From Hydractinia symbiolongicarpus (taxonomy: Eukaryota > Cnidaria > Hydrozoa > Anthoathecata > Hydractiniidae), in the NCBI RefSeq assembly GCF_029227915.1, contig NC_079877.1:12523351-12587350 (forward strand): 64,000 nucleotides of DNA, written 5' to 3'. Below are positions 11,817 to 23,300 of this stretch, piece by piece. Below the pieces are notes generated by a model, which did no database searches, was not told the DNA's origin, and saw only the letters and a list, made by a program, of their open reading frames with translations. Each line of letters starts with the position of its first letter. The stretch's first letter is position 1. The translations under genes were made by a program, and so were the position numbers.

Positions 11817-13474
11817 AACGTATATTAATTAAGTTATTATTTTGAACAATTTATAATATTTTAAGTTATAATATACATTTCTATATATAAGAGTAACTTA
11901 AAATTTTGGACTGATGTTGAATGTGATTATTCTTTTGTTAAAATTGAGACTGAATTATGAAATGTAAAGCTTTTATTAAAAGCTTTTCTTTTTGAAGCCA
12001 ATCACAGCGATTAAAAATTTTCTTTGTGAAGCTTATGCATATATTGTTATGAAAGCTGAATTCGAACTTGTTTAATGTCTTCTGTAAAGCCTAAAAATTT
12101 GCTCGAAACTCGGTAAGCTTATAAACTTTCCGATTTGCCTTAACAAACTATGTTCTAGTAGTTGTATAAATATTGAAAAGATGAATTTGTATGTATGGTA
12201 TTAAAAATATGATATTTAATCGCGATGGGAAAATATTTAGTCTATATAAACACTTGACTGAAAAAAAATGTTTTTGCTATCAATGGCTTACAGTGTGCTA
12301 GCTACTTTATTTGCTTAGAGTTTCTTATGAAGAAAATTGTTCTCAAACTTTTTTCAAAGAAAAAAATTTTTACTTTAGTGAATTTGACCATGCATTTTTA
12401 TTAATGAAACAAATCTTATTTATGAAAGTTTTATACTTTCGTTTGCTTACTAGACTGATTTCTTCACCGATTTCTTTTTTCCCATCTGTGGTTATATTTA
12501 GTATTTAATTATTTCTATTATTCGCGATTAATAAACTGGAATTTTTATTTGGATAATTATTTTAAAAAGTAGAAAAGAGTAAAAACAGTTAAATCAACTT
12601 AGTACCCAAATTCACGATTGAAATAAGAGAGAGTGAATTGATTTGCATAAAACGGTCTGGATTAGTTTAAAACTAATCGTGCACTGTTTCCCGCAGTACC
12701 AGGGTTTTAAGAAAGCTAAAAATGTCGTGGCGGTAAAGTTAATTTTGTACAAAATGAAAATGGACTTTTCGAGAACTTTTCGAAAATCGCCTATTTGGTG
12801 TCACGTTTAGTTAAGTGCAGCACTTTTTAATATTGACTTTACAATGTAAAAATTTCCAGCAAACATGCCAACCATCCTCGTCTCCAGGTTTATTGCCTAT
12901 GTCAAAGCCGCTAGGGCGCACTTGACATCGGTGTCAAAAAAGGCCCCTTAGCACGAGCTTAACATGCCAACATTAAAGTTCAGCAACAGGAGATTAACAT
13001 ATTTTTGTCAGTCAAAAAGAAACATGTTTCGAACGAGAAAATTGTGAGCAGCTCTATTACAACCTCGTCCCCGGGACTCTTCTATGCCTATGATATTCTG
13101 ACAGAACATCATAGGGCGTAGAAAAGCCTTGGGGACGAGGGTAGCTATATTACAAAAACACGTAACTTTTTAAGATAACTAGAAAAAAATTAGCGTGAAA
13201 CAGATTTCTAAATGTCAAGTATAGGTAATTCTTATCTCAATCAACAGACGTACATTGAAAAAGAATATTTTCACAAGTGTGTTTTTAAAAAAATTCATAT
13301 TTTTAACGAAAGTTACTTCAATTTTATATTCCATGTGACATGGTCAGTAAAAATGACACTGGTACTTTTATGTACACTGAAAGAGTTTTGTTCGTCGATC
13401 GATGTTTTTGATCACTACTTTTCTTTAAACATTTAAACAAACAAAGTTTGAACATCTTGGAAATATATACATCA
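11817..13474. other. Intergenic; one intact foldback copy
   Basis: No coding region is supported. AATAAA at 12530-12535 is a possible polyadenylation signal for the IkB-like gene, though it is far from the stop codon. A half foldback (CCTCGTCTCCAGG) lies near 12880, and a full copy is listed separately at 13060-13142. The open frame at 13212-13436 is AT-rich without any motif. Confidence 0.45.
13060..13142. repeat. Short foldback MITE (subfamily 1, best-preserved copy)
   Basis: An 83-bp element running from CAACCTCGTCCCCGGGACTC to GGGGACGAGG. The interior TCTATGCCTATGAT pairs with ATCATAGGGCGTAGA, and the loop is ATTCTGACAGAAC. The whole element can fold into one long hairpin. It is too short to encode anything and must depend on another element for movement. 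Confidence 0.85.
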
Positions 13475-14281
13475 TTATAGAAAATAACTAAGTACGTCTC
13501 TAATAATAATGTTTGTTAAATTATCTGAAAAATCATCAACACTGTAAAACTTCCCACCCCAAAGGTCGTTGTTGTTTTCACTATTTTTCTCAATATTTTT
13601 CTGAGATTGAACGAAATTCTCCTCCTCTGTGCCCTCCTTTTTGTCTTTAACAACACAACTTTTCTCAACTTTATCCATGTCGTTTTCTTTATTCATAATT
13701 TGTGTGTTGTTTTCACTTGTATTGATGCTCTCTGTATTCATATTCTCTCTTTTAATTTCGGCATCTTTAGCCAAATGTTCTTCTCTTTTTAACTCTCTTT
13801 CTTCCTCATTTCTTTTCAGCTCTTCCTTAAAGTCGCTTTCATCGTGTTCTATGCATTCAACTTTTGCGTCAAATCTAACTTGCTTTGATATGGATTTACT
13901 ATCGGCTACCGGTGTTTTTGATTTTAGAATGTTTGCTCCTAAATCTTTAATTTGTTCGTAAGACTCTCGCAGAATTTTATCACAAAATGTTTTGATGTAT
14001 GTGTTTGTTTCAACTGTATTTAAATCAGATGTTTCTACTTTTGTATTGTCTTTTTCTATTTGGATATTATTATCTACCCTAATTCTCTGCTCCGCCTCTG
14101 GGATGGTTACGTCTTTCGCGACAAGGCCATCGCCATGGCGGTTACCATCTTTATTAGTTTCACTCTCCTTCGTATTTAAATCAATTTTTTTATTTTTGTT
14201 TTTTGTCGATTCTTTCACTTTACTCACTTTTAACAGTTCAACGTGGCTCTTACTCGACTTTCGAGTTAGTTTATTTCCCAT
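13475..14281 (-). CDS. Putative N-myristoylated, coiled-coil or anchoring protein
   Basis: An uninterrupted 268-codon frame on the minus strand. The protein starts MGNKLTRKSSKS, a good N-myristoylation context (Gly2, Lys/Ser after) followed by basic residues that would strengthen membrane attachment. The middle is Glu/Lys/Asn-rich with a strongly charged helix near residues 150-185. Two amphipathic segments stand out: IKTFCDKILRES near residue 100 and TNIIIRDVLSYF at the very C-terminus. Both have hydrophobic residues spaced roughly like the RII-binding helix of A-kinase anchoring proteins, and the myristoyl-plus-C-terminal-helix layout recalls the small membrane AKAP. No sequence family is recognised, so that role is inference only. 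The codon pattern and length make a real gene likely. An 11-bp inverted repeat lies about 150 bp upstream. Confidence 0.6.
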   Translation of the reverse strand: MGNKLTRKSSKSHVELLKVSKVKESTKNKNKKIDLNTKESETNKDGNRHGDGLVAKDVTIPEAEQRIRVDNNIQIEKDNTKVETSDLNTVETNTYIKTFCDKILRESYEQIKDLGANILKSKTPVADSKSISKQVRFDAKVECIEHDESDFKEELKRNEEERELKREEHLAKDAEIKRENMNTESINTSENNTQIMNKENDMDKVEKSCVVKDKKEGTEEENFVQSQKNIEKNSENNNDLWGGKFYSVDDFSDNLTNIIIRDVLSYFL

Positions 14282-14428
14282 TTTCCTCAGACTAAAAATA
14301 CAAAAATGACTTATTACAGGTGTTGCGTATGCGCTTGTCTCCTTATTGCTCTCAGCGCATAATCAAAACATTTGTCCATAACTTTTCGATTTCCGCTCCT
14401 AAGCACGAGTATGTGTTATCGTGAGGGA

Positions 14429-14462
14429 CAGGTAGCTACGCTTCCTAGGTGGTAGCTACCTG
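14429..14462. repeat. Perfect inverted repeat upstream of the minus-strand gene
   Basis: CAGGTAGCTAC (14429-14439) is repeated in inverse at 14452-14462, separated by 12 bases. It sits about 150 bp upstream of the start codon at 14281 of the minus-strand gene, so it lies in its likely promoter or leader. It could be a regulator site, an RNA hairpin or a chance palindrome. Confidence 0.7.
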
Positions 14463-17300
14463 CTCCCCGAGGATGGAATTTAACATACACCTACCCTTTA
14501 CGTGAAAGTACCGAGTAATGATATTTCCAACTTCAACGAGCAGCCTTTTATTTTCTCCGAAACGTATGTTGCGAAATATTTGTAAGCAAAATGGAATCTG
14601 GTAAATTGTTGAAAAATTTAGTTTAAATCTAACTTAACCTAAAATTTTTATATTTATCTCCTTATGAATTGTGAGAAGTATTGATTCAATGATATAATTT
14701 ACCTATTAAAAAAATATCCAGTAGTTCTATTCAGAATATTAACATAAAATCGATTTCCTTTCTTTTCGACTTTTTTCTTTTTCACTTTTCTTCTTTTCAC
14801 TGTAAAAGCGCGTTTTGGAACTCATTGATATTCTATAAAAAAATATTTTTTGTTGTATAATTCTTCCTTGCTATTAATTCGAACTCAAAAAGTGTTAATT
14901 ATTTACACTAAAGTAATAAGCCTAAAAACCATGTTTAAGGTTGCTAAGCAACTGTCTAATCAATGTCTGATAATTGTATGACACCTCATTTGCACAAGTT
15001 TTAAGATCTTATCCAAATGCGAAAAAAACGAACGGACCAAACACGTTCGAGATAATCCAGCTGGGACAAGATGAACCATCTAGATCTGATTTAGACATCT
15101 TATAACCATCTACAACAAGACACAAGATTTTACGGATCTTCTAAATGATGACCGTAAATCCGCATTTTAAAAAGTGGTTTTGAGACATCTTTACCAAGAC
15201 TTGACAAGACCGCATATCAGACTACGCATTTTATAAATCTAACATGCATCTTCTAAAAGACATCTTTTAAAAGTTAATCACTAGAAGTAAGGAAAAAGTT
15301 CTTCCTCCCCTGGCACTTGCTCCTCCCTTGATGATAACTAAGTTACAATACTCGCTAGAGATACGTACAACATTGCTCTAACTTGCTTGCCTGCCACACA
15401 AGCCATTTGGCAGTCAGTAGATAGTTCCAAATGAGCCGTCAACATTACATTTGAAGTGCGCCAGAATGGAGACTTAAAATCAGCAACCTTATGATATCAC
15501 GTTAACAGTGCTACCACTACACTGATGTGCTTATTTTTTTACACTTTTTTAGTTTCGACTACTCTTATTTGTTCCTAAAAATTTGCGTAATTAGATACTT
15601 CAAGAAAAATGTGGAAATATATAATTATTATAAGATTCTTAAAAGAAAAAATTAACACGCTACGAAGTAACTAATGATCCGAATTTACTGAGACAACAGT
15701 TTGCTTGTACTTACATTTGAACTATTTGTCGTTCTTAAGCTTCATGTAACACTGCGCCATTCTTGATTCTACGTTTCATATCTTTAATAAAACATAAAAA
15801 CGCATTTTTAAAGTCGAATGAATTCAATACCATTTTATCTTTTCATGAATATATTGAAAATAAATATCTTCTTCTTTTCATTTCATGGGTTTGTACTCAG
15901 TTACAGCTGTTATCTCTGTTATTGTGACTAGTATTGTAGAAATAAATTGTAAAAAAGCAGACACGGAGGAGAAAAAATCTTCTTGCTATAATTTTTAAAG
16001 GTTTATACAAAGAAAGCGTACATAAAAATATAAGCGCTATAATGTTAAATAAATATAAAAATATTTTTTCCAAAGAAACACCTGCCTCTATGTATTTTTA
16101 AAATAAAATATTTTGAACTAAGATAACCGAGCCGAAGTAAATTAATTATCGTGTGTAAATAAAAAGAAACCGTAGGCTGGTAGGAGGATTGTCTTGATTG
16201 CCCACAAGTTGGCTTTTTTGCAGACCTTGTGTAGATTTCACAGATCTTGTGCAATGCAGTCATCTATTTGACAACGAAGGTCTTGAATATATGTATTTCA
16301 TGCCATTTATCAATATATTCGGTACCGTTGTTTTAACTCCGCGGACAGGTATTCATGTTGACCGAAAAAGCCTTGGGGACGAGGTTGCAAGTAGGCTTGG
16401 TTTGCTATTATTATTATTGAACTAGTTGTTAGCCTGTTGATAAAATCCATGGGGTCGCCTGTCCTTTATATATCACATTTCATGTTTCCGTTACGGGACG
16501 CGGTAACCCTTTTGAACACACAGAATACGGCTATTATAGAGACTCTTCAGTTTGAACCCAAGACCTCCCGCACTAGAAGCGAACGCTCTATCACAAGGCG
16601 AGCAGTCGATTTCTTAATGACTTGTTTGTAGAAGTTTTTGTGGAAAAAGCAAGCTCGACCCCAGCACCTTTTATTATTAGGGCCGTTGAGAAGCAAATAG
16701 TCCTGGGGACGAGGTTGTCGAAAAAGTAGATGACCGAACCCATATGAAAATTGATGTTTACTTTATCAATAAAGGCAAAATGACCTGGGAACGAGGTTGG
16801 CAGATGGGAACAAGGTTGTCAACGCCATTGTTTATTAGTGATAGCAGATTTTAGCTGTGGTGTCGTTTTGCAGTTATTAGATCTTTTAGCTATTTTTGAA
16901 CACTGCCTTCTAAATAAATAAGGCGTAAAAAATATAGTCGAAAGGTGCATTCAACAGCCATGTTTAGGTGTAATTTTCTAGACTCCGCTATATCTTATTT
17001 TTGCAATTGTGACCATTGGGGGCTGATGCCCCAGGGAACATATTTGACCTTTAACCCTATTTCTCCAATATTATTCTGTAGCTGGATTGTGGCTGGATTT
17101 GCTTTTCTATTCAACTTTTGTCACCACCACCGCGCTCAATCCAGAGAACTCAATCGTCCGCACCTTCCACCATTATGATTGCTACAATAAATGCCCCATT
17201 TTGGAAAACAGCGCGGCGTCTTGTTCTGTCTGTTCTGTTGAAAGCGAAAAAACGGAAAAGTGTGAGCAGCTAGCAGACAGGTCCTAATCTATTTTATATC
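14463..17300. other. Intergenic, divergent promoter region with repeat debris
   Basis: This lies between a minus-strand gene and the U2AF1 start, so it must hold both promoters. No TATA box or other core element is convincing. A segment at about 14990-15300 has recurring ACATCTT/AAGATG words and looks like an old repeat. Foldback ends of the CTCGT family occur near 16370, 16700 and 16790-16820. Open frames at 16045-17287 have no domain. The last 80 bases before 17301 are probably U2AF1 leader. Confidence 0.45.
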
Positions 17301-20300
17301 ATGGCAGAATATTTGGCTTCGATTTTTGGAACAGAAAAGGATAAGTATGAATTAATATTGTTTGATAATACTTTTTAATGTAGCGAAATGTTCACACAAA
17401 AACTCCACTGGACAGTCATAAACGTTTTCAAAAATCTGTCCATATTACGTGATTATGACAGTCAGGCTGAACACCACCATACAGTGGCGTATCAGTCAAC
17501 TAAAATTAATAATTAAGTAAACACAGTTAGCCAGAGCATAAAGAGGGCTCTGGGCATCTTGGGGCAGGAAGAAAGATGCAGAGTCTAGGTGAAGTGATGT
17601 TGTTTCTAATCTATTTTATGAAGGTTTAGCGGAATCCCTCAAATAACATCACAAACAAACTTTGTTGAAAATGTTTATTTCCAGAAAATTTATAAAAAGA
17701 CTTTGTTTGGTACAATGTGCTCAATAAATATACATATACAGTACTGTGAAAAGGTTTGTTAACATTGTGGGTTGTGTTTATTTCATGTTACGCACGAACC
17801 ACAATAGCCCACGATGCGTAATTTTTTAACAATCGTGGACCTCACAATCATGTTTCGTGGACCTCACAATCATGTTTGGTGGACTACACAAACAAAAATT
17901 AAACATTACAACGTGGTTTCCACGATAGATTACTTCTATTGTAAAACAACAAAGACGGTATTGGTTTATCAATTAAATCAAAAATTGTTCGTGATTCAAA
18001 ATGCGATGTAAAAAAACATTTCTATCGCCACTTTTCGTTTAAAAACTTTTAAAATGCAATCTTAAAAATCATTTTTATTGCCGCTTTTCGTTTTTAAACT
18101 TTTAAAATGCGATCTAAAAAACATTTCTATCACCGCTTTTAGTTTTTAAACTTTTAAAATGGCATTCCTATCAGCGCAAACAAATTTCACTTTTCTAGAC
18201 AAATGACATTTCGTAAAAATACAATCGCGTCCATGACGAAAAAGTATACACCAAGCAAAAACTGCGAATATGCTTTTTTAACTTGATAAAACCTGAAAAA
18301 AACAAATTAACTTTAATGAAAGACTTTTTTGAAAAGAAAAAAAATTAAATTATACTGGCTATAAAAATCGTGGAGCTCGCGAAAATAATTGGGGCACACA
18401 CGATCCTTTGTGGAGATAACAATATTAGCCTGGTGGCCACAATATTTAAATGTTTGTTATACATAAAGACCACGATTTTATCGTGGTTTGTGTGCACCAC
18501 ACTCGTTACACGACCACAATGTTAACAAACCTTTTCACTGCACTGTAGTTAATAGATGACTTTCATTGTGATGTGTGTTGTTTATAATCCCCAGACCTCT
18601 TACGCAAATCGACAGGCAAAATAATGTAGGCGGTAAGTCGTGGATTAGTCCATTCCAAACTTTATTTTCAGTTAGAGGCATCTCTTAGAGGAACCTCTCC
18701 CTCATATACAGGCGTTTTTTGCGAGCTGGCACAATTGTATAATATAAGGGTGTCTTCTATACTCATGTTTCCCTGCATAATTTGAGGAGGAGGGGATGTA
18801 TTGACGTCATGACCGTTGCAAATGATGACCATATATTATATAGCGGGGTTGCAACCAATCAGTGTTTGAAAACAGTCACATTTAATAAAAATGGCAGCAA
18901 AACAGAACTAAAATAGAAAATTTCCTCTAATTGCAATAACGCACTTAAAGGAATCCCCAGGTATTTTTACAAGTTGGACTTACCTGAAAGATTTTAATGG
19001 GAAATTCCCAATGGTATATATATATTTACTTTTTGTTAAAAGTTCAAGTAACCCCAGATATCAAATTTTAAACATTTGTTTTTCTTGCCACCTTGATGGC
19101 CACTTTTACCTTCTTCATCATCATCATCATCATCATCATCATTCTGGGCTTAACGTCTGTTTTTCATGCTAGCATGGGTTGGACAGGGTATATTAATGAC
19201 CCTCTTCCAATATGATCTAGACTGTGTTAAATTTAAACTCAACTTCCTCTGTATCAAGTCTGTCCTTATAACCTCCTGCCAAGTCAGTCTCGGTCTGCCT
19301 CTGGGCTTTGCCCCAGAAACTATTAAGTCTCTACACTTTCTTACCCAATTATCCCCCTCCATTCTTTCCAAGTACCCCAATCAATTCAATCTATACCATA
19401 CTTACAAAAACAAATTAAAATCGTTATTTGAAAATTTTGATTTCGATAAAGGATTTTATGATGTCTAGTATATTATGGATTTTGATAAAGCGTTTTTAAG
19501 TTTAGTGTGCCTATTTGGTTCATATATTTATTTCACATTTTAAAAAATCAATATGGCTGCGTCATGCTCCACGCTTGTGGCTTGCTTGTGTCTTGTAAGA
19601 CAGTAATGTATTTAATATATTTGAGGTAATAATATGATAATGACTAGCCCTTTTTTTATCCTCACGCATAAAATTTCTCGGCAAACTTTTGCGTTCGTTA
19701 CTAATTGTTGTTTTAAGCACTTCCTTTTTGTTTTTTTTGTTGTTGTTGTTGTTTTCTCCATTTTTTTTTGTTTTTTGTAGATGATAGAGTTCCCATGTAG
19801 TGTGTGTAACAAAACAGTAACTGATAACCAGGATGCAATCCAATGTGACTCCTGTAACTTATGGTCCCATAGAAAGTGTAATGGCATTTCTACTTTTGAA
19901 CATGAACATTTATTTTTTTCGGAAGCTGAATGGGTTTGTAATACCTGTTACGAAAATGCAATGCCTTTTCCTATTCACTCCTTTGATAATGATAGCTTGT
20001 GTGAGTGGTACTTCCAGTGATTTAAGTGACTTTTTAGACAAGCTCAACTCTCTATCATCCTCTAAATTTATGAGCGAACACACGGATGTGTCTGGAGTCA
20101 ATTGCAAGTACTATAATTCTAATGAATATTCTCTTGAGAATTCACATTCCACAAATACTTCTTTTTTTTCACTTGAATATTGGTTCTCTATCTTTACATT
20201 TTGATGAACTTAAACAATGTCATGTTGAATTGGGTCATAAGTTTGACGTCATTGGTATAACTGAAACAAAATTTCATCAAGATGTACCATCAAACTGTTT

Positions 20301-23300
20301 TCTTAACAATTATTCTTTAGAGCATACTCCCTGTGAAGGTAGGAAAGGTGGTGCCCTACTATATGTATCTAAGGATATCAAATATTCTGGTAGGCCATAT
20401 CATTATATATCGTATTACATCGTTCTCCCAAACTATAATTGACAACATTTTCTGTTCATCATCAGAAACCAACACTATATCTGGTATTATCACCACCTCT
20501 ATATCTGATCACTTTGCGCAATTTCTTTTACTAAATCAGAGTGACTGACTTGTAAATAATTCTACTCCTATTTGTAGCCGTGATTGGAGGAACTTTAATG
20601 ATGATCTTAATAAGGTTAATTGGAATGATGTGTTGAAAATACCTAGTCAAAATGTTATGCCACATTTGATAATTTTTTCAAAGCAATTGAAGAACTGCTA
20701 GATCTTCATGCGCCATTTAAACAATTCCCAAGTAAAAAGTACAGCGAAACGTCCAATTCTCCATGGATGACCTGTGATATCATCCGCTCAATCGAGGTTA
20801 GAAATTGTCTATATAGATCTTTTTGCATTGTAGAAATCCTATTCAGAAAGCTATACATAAAGAAAACTATAAAGGTATCGTAATAGGATTGTTGATTGCC
20901 GGCAAAGTAAGCGTTATGATAATTTTCATATCCAATGTATGGAAAGGTGTAAGGTCCATTATCTTACTAAAACAAAATAATAACTTTGTTCCCACGTCCC
21001 CGAACATCAATGGTCTTCTAATCCTGGTCAAATTTCAAATAAATTCAATATTTTTTTCTCTTCTATTGCTGATAAAATCCGTTCTAAAATACCCTTTGCC
21101 AACAAACATTTTTCTAGCTTTCTTGGCAACCCCATTCGCAGTTCAATTTTCCTTAATCGTGTTTCCCCACAAGAAGTCGTTGATTGTATTAATTCTCTTG
21201 ACTCAAAAAAATGCACTGGTCCATATAGCATTCCTCCCAGAATTTTATCTTCTATAAATAACGTTATATCTTCCCCACTATTAGAGCTTATAAATTTATG
21301 TTTCTCAACCAGTGAATTAATCTTAAAAGTGCCAAGGTCATTCCCATTTTAAAAAATAAAGGCTCAAAAATGGATTGCACCAATTATCGTCCTATCAGTC
21401 TTCTCTCTAATATTGACAAAATATTTGAGAAGCCGTTGTATAAACGTGTTTATAGTTTTCTTGAAAAGTTTAAGGTTTTGTACAGTCATAAATTTAGTTT
21501 TCGAAAAAAATTTTCCACTTCTCACACCCTTATGAACATCTCCCAAAGAATTCTTGATGCACTTGATAAAGGACATTATGCTTGTGGTATCTTTATTGAC
21601 CTGTAGAAGGCCTTTGATACTGTTGACCACAATATTTTACTCAAAAAGCTATCTCATTATGGTATTTGTGGCAAAGCTCTCTCTTTTCAAGTCTTATCTT
21701 TCTGGGCGTCAACAATTTGCTTTTGTTAACAACACCACATCAGAAAAATTACCTGTAAATCATGGAGTGCCTCAGGGCTCAGTACTAGGTCCTCTTCTCT
21801 TTGCATCATAGCATGCATCATTTTGCAGATAATACAAATCTTCTTCGCATAAATAGTTCTGCTAGAAGTCTAACAAAAAAGGTAAATTTTGACCTAAAAT
21901 TCCTTTGGCAATGGCTTAATGGCAATATGATATATCTCAATGCTAGTAAAACTGAATACATCGTCTTCAAGAACGCCAACAAGCCTCTAAATCATCCTGT
22001 AAAACTTAAAATTGGTGGGAAAAGAATCTTTTACAGTGAATACATTAAGTATTTCGGTGTATTGTTAGACTCCAATCTTAGCTGGAACTCTCAAATTAAT
22101 AAAGTTGCAGTCAAGCTTAAATGTGCCAATGGAGCAATAGCAAAAATTAGACACTTTGTACCACGTGATGTTCTTGTCTTAGCCTATCATGCTATTTTTC
22201 ATTCTCATCTGCTATATTGTTCTCAAATCACGAGCACAATACAATGGTCTTTTGAAAGTTACCTACTCACATACCAATCAATTTGGTACTAAATCAATTC
22301 ACCATCAAGCTATTATTTCATGGAACACCCTCCAAACTCATATGCCTTATATTAAATTTTTGATGCCTCATTTATTATGCTCAAAGAGAGCCTCCAAAAA
22401 CATATTGTTGCAACCTACTATATATAGTCACATGGTTTGTACCACACTCTACATGGTTCTGGATTTTTTTTTTGTCTTTGTCTGTGTAACCTAGTGTTTC
22501 CCTAGGCCTGTCCCTGTTTTTTCTTGTACACGGTGACTATCATAACCCTAGCTTCTAGCTATTTTGGTAGCCTCCCTCCAACATACTCAGATATAGTTAA
22601 CATAAAGCATATATATAGTATAAATAAAAATGAATTAATATTTCTAGGCTTTATGTATTTACTGGATACTCGTAACTGTAGATTGTTGGTAACAATATAT
22701 TATTATCTATCTATCTCCATCGACAGAGCTTCTAAGACTAGAACAAACAACAAAGGACTAAGTACAGAACCCTGATGTACACCAACATTTACACTAAATT
22801 CATCACTAAGTGAATAGTTAATCCTGACATGACTTCTAGCATTGCTGTACATAGACTGTACCATCGTAACTAGCCACTCATCCACACCTAATTTTCTCAT
22901 AGCCCACCAAATAACTTTACATAACTTTGTGGCGCCGTAGATTAGTGGTTATAGCTCTCGTACTCTGTGCGGGAGACCGGGGTTCGATTCCTCTTGACGG
23001 CGATTCAACATGGGCGAGTGAATGTTACCATAGCCCCGGGTTAACCCAAGCCATGTGAGGGAAATTGGGAAGATGGCACACTGTGTGGGCCGTTGGATGT
23101 TGCAGGGAGTTGTCTAGTAGAGCGCGGGCTCTAATTGGGTCTGCGTAGCTCAAAAATGAGCATTAAATACTCTAGGACTCTCCATCTACGCCATGGCCCC
23201 TCCTGGAAATAATAGACAGGGTATATCCCTCGATATTTGCGAGGCTAGCCATGTAAAATATGCACATCTATCTATCTATCTATCTACATGGCACTCTATC

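Noticed and set aside
13629-14309. Long plus-strand frames at 13629-13961 and 13992-14309
   Set aside because: They are antisense shadows of the 268-codon minus-strand gene; the Ser/Phe/Leu-rich content is what a Lys/Glu-rich gene gives in reverse.
22925-22998. Possible functional tRNA gene
   Set aside because: A and B boxes are present, but the anticodon arm and acceptor stem do not pair properly and the sequence continues into a SINE body with a second copy elsewhere.
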